A stretch of 21,585 nt of DNA from CAYQFQ01 sp964416925. Its GTDB lineage: Bacteria > Patescibacteriota > Minisyncoccia > Phycocordibacterales > GWA1-40-21. Positions 1 through 8,267 of this stretch are shown piece by piece; the stretch's first letter is position 1; the number at the start of each line of letters is the position of its first letter. The position numbers and the translations under genes are program-made. The DNA lies in contig CAYQFQ010000013.1 of NCBI GenBank assembly GCA_964416925.1, positions 1 to 21,585 on the forward strand, given 5' to 3'. The notes under the pieces were generated by a model, which saw nothing but the letters and a program-made list of their open reading frames with translations, did not search any database and was not told where the DNA came from.

Positions 1-2267
1 AAGCATCCTTTGTAACTGCGAGTGAACCAGTTGTAACAGCGACTGTTTGTCCTGTAACAATTGATGAAGATGCAGTTTGTCCTGACTGTACTGTTTGACC
101 AGAAACAGCCAACTTTGTAGCGTAAACGTCTGAAGCACCTGATGATACAGAAACTGTACCATAGACTGCAACATTCATTGAAGCACCTGATCTCAATACC
201 TCATTAATTGAGTATGAGTTCTCTCCAGCAACTACTGAAGATTTTGATGAAGTCTGTTTTGTACCATAAACAACGTAAACATCTGAAACGTTTGAAATTG
301 TTGATGATGCACCTGTACCGTTGAAGTAAACTGAAAGTGTATTCAAGTTTACATCTTCTGTGCTATTTGTTGACAAAACGTATTCACCCAATTTGTATGC
401 TGTCTGTGGGACAACAACTGATTTGTTTGCGTAACCAGAGTACTTTGAAACGCTCAAAGAACCTTGTGCGACTGTGAGCTGGTTAGCTGAAACAGCTGAT
501 GATCCAACATATGACAAAGATACTAATTTCTGAACATTTTGTGAACCTGCGACTAACGAAACTGTGAATGTATCACCGTTTGTCATGTCGTTTGTTCCTG
601 TGTTGTCGTAAATATCTGCTTTAACTTCGATAACTGCAGGTGAACCTGGGTAAACCACAAGTGATGAACCTAGATTAAATTGTGTACCTGCTGATGAAGA
701 AGAAATGTCTGCTGTGCTTCCGATTTGTGAACCGTTAGCAAACAACATACCATTTCTTAGTGTGCTTACATTTACATCGCTTGGAGCGAATCTAACATTA
801 AGAGTCTCAACTTTCATAGGCTCACCTGTTGCCTTTATCTCGAATCTTGCGAGTGTAAGAGCTGAACCTTGTAATGTGACATTACCTGAAGGTGAATCTG
901 TCTTCTTTGTTATTGTAAGTGAACCTCCTGTTATTGTTTGTACTCCACCTGTTATAGGGAATGTTGATCCAGCTGTAGCACTTGCTGTTGCTGTAACGTT
1001 AACTCCTAACTGTGTGTCAACAATAGAGATATCTGAAGCTCTTCTCATTGAGAAGCTAAAGTTCTTTGTTGAACCTCCAACAACGTCACCAACTAACTTA
1101 ACAATGTGACTTGTCTGAGTTAATCTAAGTGGATTTGATGAAAGGTCAAAGACCAAGTAACCATCTGTACCCAAAGCTGCAATTGATGCAACCTGTGAAC
1201 CATCAACAAAAAGTTTGAAGTTGGCTAGATCTGTACCTGCAACTGAACCAATCTGTCTCAAAGTGATAGCTTGTAATGCTGCATCATGATTTGAAACTTG
1301 GATTGTATTCTGCCACATAACGTAATCTGACTGTGGGTCAACATCTGTAGCTGCTGGTGTTGTTGTAGCTGTAAATACTACTGTTGTTATTGAAGATGGT
1401 GTTACTCCTGTGAACAAAGCACCGGAGATAGGATATGAAGCTGCAACAGCGACATTTGATGTAACTCCTGTTAGAGAGATACCAACTTGTCCTGCGAATC
1501 CTGTTATAACATCTGCTCTAACTGCAACTGTCTTTGATGAACCAGCTGGGATTGTGAACAATCCTGCAGGAGCATTAAAAGATATTCTACCAGATGAAAT
1601 TGTAGCTGCATCTGTTAGTCTTGTTACACCTGAGTAAAGGTAAACATTTGATAAATCTGTATCAGATGAAATACCTGTTCTTGCCAAAGTTACATTTGTA
1701 ACAACAGCTGGTGTAGCTGATGTGTTTGTAAATGTATATTCAACAAGTTTTGATATTGCTGATCCAGCAACCAATGAACCTGCCATAGGTGATGTTGCGG
1801 CCAAAGTGACGTTCAAGCTTGTTCCTGTTGGAACTGGTGTTCCTGGAACAACTACTACTGAGCCTCCTGCATTCAATGCAGCTCTTGTGATCGCACCTAC
1901 ATAACCAGCTGCTGGGGTAATACCCTTTGCAATCTGATATTGTATGACGGCTGCCTTGGTTATTGCACCAAAGTAACCTGTAGCTGGAGAAACTCCAACT
2001 GCGTTCTGAAGGGCTGTAACGTCAGCACCTCTTGAACCTACTGTTAGGTTTGTATTAAATACATAACCTGAAGTTGTTGTTGTAGTCTGACCACCAACGA
2101 TGGCTTGGACTGCAGCAACCTTATCTGGAGCTATAACACCAGCTGCAATAAGCAAATTTATCAATTCGCTTGTTGTCATAGCTGAAGTGCTTGCAACTCC
2201 TACTACCATGGAGAGAACTAAAGTCAAAGCGACTGCAATTCCTGCTCCTGATTTTGTTATACTCATA
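1..2267 (-). CDS. Secreted S-layer-like surface protein with peptidoglycan-binding-like module (3' end outside window)
   Basis: The reading frame is open without a stop from ATG 2265-2267 to the left edge, giving 755 codons; the C-terminus is missing. Residues about 9-27 form a hydrophobic signal segment ending in A-S-T-S-A, a plausible signal peptidase site. Residues about 72-132 resemble a peptidoglycan-binding repeat (LTVGSRGADVTALQ, then GYFGAITKAA and GYVGAITRAA). The rest is Thr/Ser/Val/Gly/Ala-rich beta-sandwich-like sequence with no Cys and little charge. Codon use is extreme: Thr is nearly always ACA, Ser mostly TCA, and GTT, GCA and GGT dominate. The less biased genes around it suggest this one is very highly expressed. 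A major cell-envelope protein or S-layer subunit is inferred. The plus-strand open frames over this region are antisense shadows. Confidence 0.8.
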
Positions 2268-2832
2268 ATTTAATTTTAAAGTAACTTGCGATAACCTTTT
2301 TCACTTACTATTAAACTAATAAATTTGAAATTGGCTATCATCTTTTTTCACTAATAAACTCTGACCGAAGATTTTTATCTTTCGATAAAAACGACCAACG
2401 GTTTTCGCAAAGCGAAACATAGAGTCAGCTGAATGATTTCGACTAAAAACCAAAAAGCTAAATCAGTGAATTGTCTGTGTGTTTATCATAAAAGGAAATG
2501 ACCTTCCCTTCTACAAAAACTAGCGCATCTACCGACAAAAATAAATGCGACTCTCTCTTTAACTATTTCACGTCTCCCATATTTTCGTTTATCTATTTTA
2601 TAGACGAACGAGTTCGACACAAGAGAAATGAATTAGCAATCATAATTAAAACTGTATTTCTGTATTTGTGTATTCAATTGTCAAAGTTCTCGACCACTGA
2701 CAACGCGGGCTAAACCCGAGATATCTGTGAATACGGCAATGGCAACTTTACGGCTATGACTAACGCCAAACCATAAAATTGTCTGTGAAATAATATAACA
2801 CGGTTCTCACCGGTAACACTATTCACTTCACA

Positions 2833-2861
2833 ATTATATAATTTCGCTATAAAACAAGCAA
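2833..2861 (-). promoter_or_regulatory. Promoter candidate directed at the surface-protein gene
   Basis: On the minus strand, TTGCTT (2861-2856) is followed after 17 nt by TATAAT (2838-2833). The same -35 hexamer and spacing occur before rpsF. Transcription from about 2826 would give a leader of roughly 560 nt before the ATG at 2267. The -10 lies in a 12-bp palindrome, aattatataatt (2832-2843). Confidence 0.5.
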
Positions 2862-2871
2862 AATACACAAC

Positions 2872-2880
2872 TGTGGATAA
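2872..2880 (-). promoter_or_regulatory. Consensus DnaA-box 9-mer
   Basis: The minus strand reads TTATCCACA, the classical DnaA-box consensus, about 10 nt upstream of the promoter candidate at 2833-2861. Only one copy was noticed, and no dnaA or dnaN is nearby. It may be chance or a regulatory site; it is not evidence for an origin by itself. Confidence 0.25.
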
Positions 2881-3117
2881 CTAAAGGGCTTTTTACCCGA
2901 GTCCCCAAAAATCATTAAAATCCTTGGGTTTTCAAGGCAAATTACTCAAATTAGTTAATGGAAGCATTATTACATAAAATTCACTCAAAAGCAACCAAAT
3001 TATGAAGGTTTTATGAAGACGATATTTTTTAAAAAAATAGCGACTAAAAGACACATTCAAAGTATTAAAAAGCTAGTTTAACGAAACTAATATTTCTTAA
3101 GAAGAGATAAGAGACAA

Positions 3118-3135
3118 TCGATAGGACACTATCGA
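3118..3135 (-). terminator. Hairpin downstream of the winged-helix gene
   Basis: Perfect 7-bp stem TCGATAG/CTATCGA with a GACA loop, 18 nt past the end of the regulator gene. The minus strand after it (TTGTCTCTTATC) is only partly T-rich, so a terminator role is uncertain. Confidence 0.35.
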
Positions 3136-3152
3136 GACAACACCGTATATCT

Positions 3153-3924
3153 TTAGTTTATGGAATATCTGCTCCATCTCCTCTCTCCTTCCTTTTTGAG
3201 GGTGCCGGCCGAAACAAGTGATAGCAATTCTCTCTGAATAGTCTTCTCGCTGCATCCTTTTATCTCTTTAGAAAAATCTTTTACAGTCAGTATTTTATTG
3301 TCTTTTAGCATGCTAAGTATCATCTCCTGTCTTTTATTTTTATCTTCTTGAGGGACATGTACTACTTCTTTCCTGTTTGAGACATTTCCAGAATACATTT
3401 CACTGTCCTTTATGTCTTTTTGTCCTTTATAAAAATCTAACTGTGATTTAGAAACCGACTTCTCTCTTTCTTCATCTTTATAGTCTGATACAGAAAAAAA
3501 ATCTTTAGTAAGATATGATCTATTTCTTTCAGAAGAACTATTATCTAAACTAAGAGCATTTAATAGCCTAGCTATCTCCTCTTTCATTATGGTACAGTTC
3601 ATTTCTGACATCAGTTTTGACAATTGAACTATTTCAAAGATTGCATANNNNNNNNNNTGAATCAGAAGATGTATGAATGCTGTCCGATAGACTCATACCC
3701 CGCGAAATAAGTATAAAAGACAATTCCTTCAACCTGAGCTTAGAGGGTTCATTGTCCATTAGGAGAGAACCAAGCATATGGACAGCCTGAGATATCTTTT
3801 CTAGTCTCTTAAAGATGTAACTTTCAAAATCCTTGTTTTGAAAAATAGAACTATAATCAATAACAATAACGTTCTGATTTGAAGAGCCTATTATCTTTTT
3901 ATCTTGGTTTTTCTTATTATCCAT
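3153..3924 (-). CDS. Winged-helix (DeoR-like HTH) regulator interrupted by an assembly gap
   Basis: Two minus-strand frames flank the N run and almost surely belong to one gene. The N-terminal part (MDNKKNQDKK...) is a roughly 90-residue helical segment. The C-terminal part stays open back into the gap (YAIFEIVQLSKLMSEMN precedes the TTG at 3621), so that TTG is not a real start. The two halves are in different frames only because the 10-N gap has an arbitrary length. The last 60 residues form a winged helix: RQEMILSMLKDNKILTVKDF, then CSEKTIQRELLSLV and GERRWSRYSI. The middle is charged and disordered-looking. The combination of helical bundle, linker and C-terminal wHTH resembles uncharacterised Parcubacteria proteins I recall. 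The upstream ATG at 3928-3930 is possible, but the ATG at 3922-3924 sits 8 nt from a TATAAG element. Its target is unknown; the palindromes upstream suggest autoregulation. Confidence 0.7.
3648..3657. other. Scaffold gap (10 Ns)
   Basis: Ten consecutive N bases lie inside the winged-helix gene. The true gap size is unknown, so the reading frame across it is undetermined. Confidence 0.98.
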
Positions 3925-4019
3925 AACCATGTCTTATATCTGTCTTACATAAAAACGTCCTTGATAATCAAGTGTCTTTTTTGGATGTCTCTTATAACTG
4001 TTCAAGGACCGACTAAAAC

Positions 4020-4055
4020 TTTTGTCCATTATATAACGGACAAAACTATTGTAAA
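4020..4055 (-). promoter_or_regulatory. Promoter with a palindrome straddling the -10 element
   Basis: On the minus strand, TTTACA (4055-4050) is followed after 16 nt by TATAAT (4033-4028). Perfect 8-bp arms TTTTGTCC (4020-4027) and GGACAAAA (4038-4045) flank a 10-nt centre that contains the -10. The arrangement is typical of an operator where a dimeric repressor blocks RNA polymerase. Transcription would run into the winged-helix gene with a leader of about 90 nt, which itself contains a second inverted pair. Confidence 0.55.
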
Positions 4056-4255
4056 TATATAAACAACCAATCGGAAACAAATTACAGTTAGTGGCAAGAG
4101 CATTGATAGTCAAAAGCTTAAAGTGGAAAGTTAAAAGGAAATATAATATTAACCAAACACTTGAGAACTACAGTGCAAATTTTTATGGACAATGGAAATC
4201 TTGTTGTTTAATTTAAGTTACTTCACACAAAAGAGAACCTATAAATAATCTAATT

Positions 4256-4285
4256 CTGGATCCCAGATCAAGTCTGGGATGACAG
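4256..4285. repeat. 30-bp palindromic interspersed repeat, copy 1
   Basis: Identical over 30 bp to 8989-9018. The core is TCCCAGA-TCAAG-TCTGGGA, a 7-bp stem with a 5-nt loop, flanked by ctgga and tgacag. Palindromes of this form (CTGGATCCC...GGGATGACA) are known as dispersed intergenic elements in many bacteria, notably Rickettsiales as I recall. Confidence 0.8.
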
Positions 4286-4375
4286 AAAAAATTGATTCAT
4301 TATCAACCGTATATGGAGGCATCGTTATTTACTAATATAGGAAGGCAAATTAGTGGAGAAAAAATATAAAAAATT

Positions 4376-4384
4376 TGATATAAT
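4376..4384 (+). promoter_or_regulatory. Extended -10 promoter of ftsK (leaderless arrangement)
   Basis: TGATATAAT (TGn plus TATAAT, hexamer 4379-4384) ends 6 nt before the ATG at 4391. The expected transcription start falls on or next to the start codon. No clear -35 and no Shine-Dalgarno sequence are visible. Confidence 0.55.
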
Positions 4385-4390
4385 TAATGC

Positions 4391-6688
4391 ATGTCTAAGT
4401 CAAAAAAATCCTTCAAAGAAAATAATAAACCCAACCTCTGGGACCAAGTAAAAAATGAAACGAAACAAGCAATAATGGCTGTCGTTTTTTTTGTTCTTGC
4501 TTCCCTATTCTTACTTGCTTCTCTATCAAAAGCGGGAGTTGTTGGAAACAGCGTTTATAACTTTTTTACATTTTTACTCGGTGTAGGGTATTTCCTAATC
4601 CCAACATTTTTTCTCCTTCTAAGTATTTCCTTTTTGAAAGACGAAGAAAGAAGTTTTAATAAATTAAAAATAGTCGGTGGGGTTTTCTTTTTCATTTCTG
4701 GTCTTGGACTAATAGATTTGATTTCAAAAATTTACTGGACTGCCCAAGGAGGAAAAGTAGGGTGGATTATTTCAACGCCTCTATTACAACTTTTTGGCCA
4801 AACAGCATCGCTGGTAATACTCCTCGCACTTTTAGCTATTTCTTGTCTCATACTTTTTGAAACAAAAATCACATCTGAATCTTTCTTCTTCTGGAGAAGA
4901 TGGTTTAAGAAAGATGAAAGCGATGGTGATGAGGAAATTGAAGAGGATGAATTAAAAGTAATAAACGATGATGAGGACAGTAAGAAAGTTGAGGCAGCAA
5001 AGCCCGTTATAAATCCAGACAAGACAAAAAAGGATGGGAAAGCTCCAAACATCATTAAACCCGAAGAGGATGAATTAATAAAAATGACGCCACGTGCGTT
5101 TGGAAACACCGCATACGTTCCTCCCCCACTCACACTACTTGAACATGATAAAGGAAAGCCAGGAGTCGGAGATATTAAAGCGAATGCAAATATTATTAAG
5201 AGAACTCTTCTTAACTTTGGAATCGACGTTGAGATGGATGAAGTATCGATCGGACCATCAATAACAAGATATGCACTTAAACCAGCAGAGGGAGTAAAAC
5301 TTTCAAGAATAGTTGGACTACAAAACGATCTCTCATTGGCCCTTGCTGCACACCCCATAAGAATTGAAGCTCCAATTCCCGGTAAATCTCTAGTTGGTAT
5401 TGAAATACCAAACACAACAAAAACCACAGTTGGTCTCGCCTCTCTCCTTGGCTCTGAAGAATTCCAGAAATCTGAAAAACCATTGATGGTAAGTCTTGGA
5501 AAAGGAATCTCGGGTAAATCTCACTACTCCAACCTTGCAAAAATGCCCCACCTTCTTATCGCTGGAGCAACGGGTTCTGGTAAGTCTGTCACCATTCACG
5601 CAATTATCACTTCCCTTTTATACAGAAACTCTCCAGACAATATGAAATTTATTATGATTGACCCAAAGAGAGTTGAACTTACTTTGTATAATAAAATTCC
5701 ACACTTACTTACACCAGTTATCACAGACGCAAAGAAAACAATTCTTGCATTAAAATGGGCTGCAAAAGAAATGGACCGAAGATATGACATTTTAGAGGCT
5801 GAGGCCGTAAAAGATATTGATTCATACCACAAGAATGTACTTGCACCTGAAGTTAAAAAAATAGAAGAACTTAAGAAAAAGGGTGTGTACGATGTTGAAA
5901 AAGACAAACTACCGGAGACGATGCCGTATATTGTCATTGTCATTGATGAACTTGCAGATATCATGATGTCATATCCAAGAGAGCTTGAAAGCGCAATTGT
6001 TAGACTCGCACAGATGAGCCGAGCCGTCGGAATTCACCTCATTCTCTCCACACAAAGACCATCAGTAAACGTTATCACAGGACTTATCAAGGCAAACGTC
6101 CCTGCAAGAATTGCCCTACAAGTTGTGTCACAAGTAGATTCACGAACTATTCTTGATACCATGGGAGCAGAAAAACTTCTAGGTGCAGGAGATATGCTCT
6201 ATATCGGAGGTGAGATGTCAAAACCAGTAAGAATCCAGTCCGCATTCATATCAGAGACTGAGGTTAAAGCTATCGCAAAATACCTAGCTGATACATACAG
6301 AGATGAACTCACTGAAACGATTGCTCTCACAGACAGCACCATACCAGTAGAAAATGAAGGCAGTAATGTCTTTGGTTCAATGTTTGAAGAAGAAGATGCA
6401 GGCCAGGAAGATGAACTATACGAACAAGCAAAGGATACTGTATTAAAAGCTGGAAAAGCATCGACTTCATACATTCAGAGAAAACTATCTGTTGGATACG
6501 CAAGAGCCGCAAGACTTATGGATATGCTAGAAGAGAAAGGTGTCATCGGTCCATCAAACGGCTCAAAACCAAGAGACGTAAATGATACACCTTCATCTCC
6601 TGAATCAACAGGTTCTGACTACACCGAAGGAGAACAATCAATAGACGAGAATCAAGAAATAGACGCAGACAAAGAAGTAAGCCTGTAA
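4391..6688 (+). CDS. ftsK: DNA translocase FtsK/SpoIIIE
   Basis: 765 residues. Membrane-anchored ATPase that pumps chromosomal DNA through the division septum. Four hydrophobic segments lie in about residues 28-153, followed by an acidic, low-complexity linker (about 175-230). The motor domain has Walker A GATGSGKS (392-399) and a Walker B strand ending in D-E-L-A-D (about 519-523). The C-terminus carries a winged-helix gamma domain (about 672-735, with S-T-S-Y-I-Q-R-K-L and R-A-A-R-L-M-D-M-L), the part that reads orienting sequences in known FtsK. A Pro-Pro-Pro motif sits at 244-246, a possible EF-P substrate. The start is set by the TATAAT close upstream. It leads a plus-strand cluster with the Ig-like anchor protein (9 nt downstream) and recA. 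Confidence 0.95.
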   Translation: MSKSKKSFKENNKPNLWDQVKNETKQAIMAVVFFVLASLFLLASLSKAGVVGNSVYNFFTFLLGVGYFLIPTFFLLLSISFLKDEERSFNKLKIVGGVFFFISGLGLIDLISKIYWTAQGGKVGWIISTPLLQLFGQTASLVILLALLAISCLILFETKITSESFFFWRRWFKKDESDGDEEIEEDELKVINDDEDSKKVEAAKPVINPDKTKKDGKAPNIIKPEEDELIKMTPRAFGNTAYVPPPLTLLEHDKGKPGVGDIKANANIIKRTLLNFGIDVEMDEVSIGPSITRYALKPAEGVKLSRIVGLQNDLSLALAAHPIRIEAPIPGKSLVGIEIPNTTKTTVGLASLLGSEEFQKSEKPLMVSLGKGISGKSHYSNLAKMPHLLIAGATGSGKSVTIHAIITSLLYRNSPDNMKFIMIDPKRVELTLYNKIPHLLTPVITDAKKTILALKWAAKEMDRRYDILEAEAVKDIDSYHKNVLAPEVKKIEELKKKGVYDVEKDKLPETMPYIVIVIDELADIMMSYPRELESAIVRLAQMSRAVGIHLILSTQRPSVNVITGLIKANVPARIALQVVSQVDSRTILDTMGAEKLLGAGDMLYIGGEMSKPVRIQSAFISETEVKAIAKYLADTYRDELTETIALTDSTIPVENEGSNVFGSMFEEEDAGQEDELYEQAKDTVLKAGKASTSYIQRKLSVGYARAARLMDMLEEKGVIGPSNGSKPRDVNDTPSSPESTGSDYTEGEQSIDENQEIDADKEVSL

Positions 6689-6697
6689 GAAAACCAG

Positions 6698-7048
6698 ATG
6701 GACAGAGCAAAAGTCAAACAAATTATAAAATACTCTCTAATTGCTCTTTTTGTACTTATTATTATCGTCTATACAGGTTTTGAAATAAGTAGATACATCA
6801 CTGGACCCAAAATAATAATCACAAGTCCAGAAAATGGTTTATCGTTAAATACATCATTAGTCGAGATAATTGGTAAGGCTGTGAATATCACAGAAGTTCA
6901 GGTGAATGATAGTAATATTTTTATGGACGAAGAAGGAAACTTTAGCCAAAAGGTACTATTATCCCCTGGCTATAATGTATTGAAGGTTCATGGAGAAGAC
7001 AAGTTTGGACGAGAGACGGAAAAAGTTTTAGAATTGTTTTATAAGTAG
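6698..7048 (+). CDS. Small membrane-anchored Ig-like domain protein
   Basis: 116 residues with a single N-terminal transmembrane helix (about residues 11-29) preceded by basic residues, so the N-terminus is inside and the C-terminus outside. The extracytoplasmic part (about 36-116) reads as one immunoglobulin-like beta domain of the glucodextranase-B/Gmad kind: P-K-I-I-I-T-S-P-E-N-G at its start, then G-K-A, V-Q-V-N-D, D-E-E-G-N-F and L-S-P-G-Y-N-V-L-K-V. Its ATG lies 9 nt after the ftsK stop, without an own promoter, so it is probably co-transcribed with ftsK. The function is unknown; a role in envelope or septum structure is conceivable from context only. It ends with TAG. Confidence 0.8.
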   Translation: MDRAKVKQIIKYSLIALFVLIIIVYTGFEISRYITGPKIIITSPENGLSLNTSLVEIIGKAVNITEVQVNDSNIFMDEEGNFSQKVLLSPGYNVLKVHGEDKFGRETEKVLELFYK

Positions 7049-7137
7049 TTATTGAAATTGAGTTTTATGATAAAATAAGAAAGTTATTATTAGATTTTAA
7101 TTATTAATCTCGACAAGATTCGGGACAAAGCAAAAAA

Positions 7138-8220
7138 ATGGCTAAAAAGACAAAGGAGAAAATAGACAAAGATTTGATTGATGACACAGAACAAGATGTA
7201 ACCGACAAAGAAGAAGATACTCCCCCTGCCCTCGCAAAAGATAATACAGAAAAAATGCAATCAGCTTTGAGAGAAATCCGAACTAAATTTGGCGATGATT
7301 CTATAATGATGCTTGGAGAAAAACCAAAAGTTGGTATTGATGCCATACCATCAGGCTCTATTGGTCTTGATGCCGCACTTGGAATTGGCGGATATCCAAG
7401 AGGAAGAATTATAGAAATTTTTGGACCTGAATCTTCTGGTAAAACAACACTCGCTCTTCATGCTGTTGCCGAAGCTCAAAAAGCTGGAGGAATATGTGCC
7501 TACATTGATGCAGAGCACGCAATGGACCCAGAGTATTCTAAAAAAATTGGAGTTAAAATTGACCAGCTTCTTATTTCACAACCAGACACAGGAGAGCAAG
7601 CTCTTGAGATTGTAGAAAGCCTAGTTCGATCCGGAAAGATGGATATTATCGTTATCGACTCGGTGGCTGCACTTACTCCAAAAGATGAAATTGAAGGAGA
7701 TATGGGACAATCTCATATGGGCAAACAAGCTAGACTTATGTCTCAAGCTCTCAGAAAGCTCACCGCTATTGTTGCCAAGTCAAAAACAGTAGTTATCTTC
7801 ATAAACCAAATAAGAATGCAAATCGGTGTAATGTTTGGTAACCCAGAAACAACTCCAGGAGGAAAAGCTTTGAAATTCTATACCTCAGTCAGACTTGATA
7901 TCAGAAGGATTGCCCAGATTAAGAAAGGTGAAGAGATCATGGGAGGAAGAGTCCGTGTAAAAGTCGTAAAGAATAAGGTCGCTGCTCCGTTCAAACAAAC
8001 AGAGTTTGACCTTATGTATAACGAAGGAATTTCTAAAGAAGGAGAAATAATTGCTTTGGGTGAAAAGATGGAATTACTTAAAAAATCCGGTACATCTTAT
8101 GAATATAATGGTGAAAAAATCGGCCGAGGTTATGATGCAACAAGGCAGTTTTTAAGGGAGAATCCAAAGATTACGAATGCGATCCTGAAAGAAATAAGAG
8201 CGAAACTAAAAGAAATTTGA
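7138..8220 (+). CDS. recA: Recombinase RecA
   Basis: 360 residues. Forms nucleoprotein filaments on single-stranded DNA, drives strand exchange and stimulates repressor self-cleavage. The P-loop GPESSGKT is at 96-103 and the Walker B strand is M-D-I-I-V-I-D-S. The RecA signatures K-A-L-K-F-Y-T-S-V-R-L-D-I-R-R and the L1/L2 regions (I-N-Q-I-R-M, F-G-N-P-E-T-T-P-G-G) are intact. About 33 charged residues precede the usual N-terminus, and the acidic C-terminal tail typical of proteobacterial RecA is missing. The ATG at 7138 is preceded by an A-rich stretch, with no Shine-Dalgarno sequence. It is the last gene of the ftsK cluster; its TGA is part of the terminator stem that follows. Confidence 0.97.
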   Translation: MAKKTKEKIDKDLIDDTEQDVTDKEEDTPPALAKDNTEKMQSALREIRTKFGDDSIMMLGEKPKVGIDAIPSGSIGLDAALGIGGYPRGRIIEIFGPESSGKTTLALHAVAEAQKAGGICAYIDAEHAMDPEYSKKIGVKIDQLLISQPDTGEQALEIVESLVRSGKMDIIVIDSVAALTPKDEIEGDMGQSHMGKQARLMSQALRKLTAIVAKSKTVVIFINQIRMQIGVMFGNPETTPGGKALKFYTSVRLDIRRIAQIKKGEEIMGGRVRVKVVKNKVAAPFKQTEFDLMYNEGISKEGEIIALGEKMELLKKSGTSYEYNGEKIGRGYDATRQFLRENPKITNAILKEIRAKLKEI

Positions 8221-8267
8221 GGAAATTAAAAAACCACCCTATGGGGTGGTTTTTTAATTTCCTCAAA
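8216..8267. terminator. Bidirectional terminator between recA and efp
   Basis: Perfect inverted repeat with 24-bp arms (8216-8239 and 8244-8267) and a 4-nt loop. The core is ACCACCC-TATG-GGGTGGT, with A and T tracts outside, so it works as an intrinsic terminator in both directions. The arms include the recA TGA (8218-8220) and the efp TGA (8263-8265). Confidence 0.9.

Larger units (their letters stand above)
2268..3152. other. 885-bp gene-free region: probable long leader of the surface-protein gene
   Basis: No convincing gene is seen. The region carries a minus-strand promoter candidate at 2833-2861. On the leader side of it lie small hairpins: CGGG/CCCG around 2706-2718, TTTCGC/GCGAAA at 2403-2417 with an AAA loop, and an 8-bp stem at 2372-2391. 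An 11-bp direct repeat, aattgtctgtg, occurs at 2469-2479 and 2777-2787. A consensus DnaA-box 9-mer lies at 2872-2880. A 34-codon minus-strand ORF at 2316-2420 could encode a basic peptide, but nothing supports it beyond its position. The region is AT-rich with no tRNA or known riboswitch pattern that I can recognise. Confidence 0.6.
3931..4390. other. Divergent intergenic region between the regulator and ftsK
   Basis: This 460-bp region holds promoters for both flanking genes, a palindromic operator candidate at 4020-4045, an inverted pair GTCCTTGA (3957-3964) / TCAAGGAC (4002-4009), and one copy of a palindromic interspersed repeat (4256-4285). No ORF or RNA gene is recognised. Confidence 0.6.

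Noticed and set aside
705..1904. Plus-strand ORFs of 134, 75 and 60 residues
   Set aside because: They lie antisense to the continuous minus-strand surface-protein frame; their openness follows from its ACA/TCA-rich codon use.
2316..2420. 34-codon basic leader peptide before the surface-protein gene
   Set aside because: Its start lies within a palindrome and there is no independent coding evidence; kept only as part of the leader observation.
2498..2713. 71-residue plus-strand ORF in the leader region
   Set aside because: No recognisable domain, no promoter geometry or ribosome binding site, and it lies antisense to the probable leader of the surface-protein gene.
2700..3150. Replication origin
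   Set aside because: Only one DnaA-box 9-mer and AT-rich DNA; no box cluster and no dnaA, dnaN or parAB nearby.
4732..5427. 231-residue minus-strand ORF inside ftsK
   Set aside because: Antisense shadow of a strongly supported FtsK frame; the product is Ser-rich without motifs.
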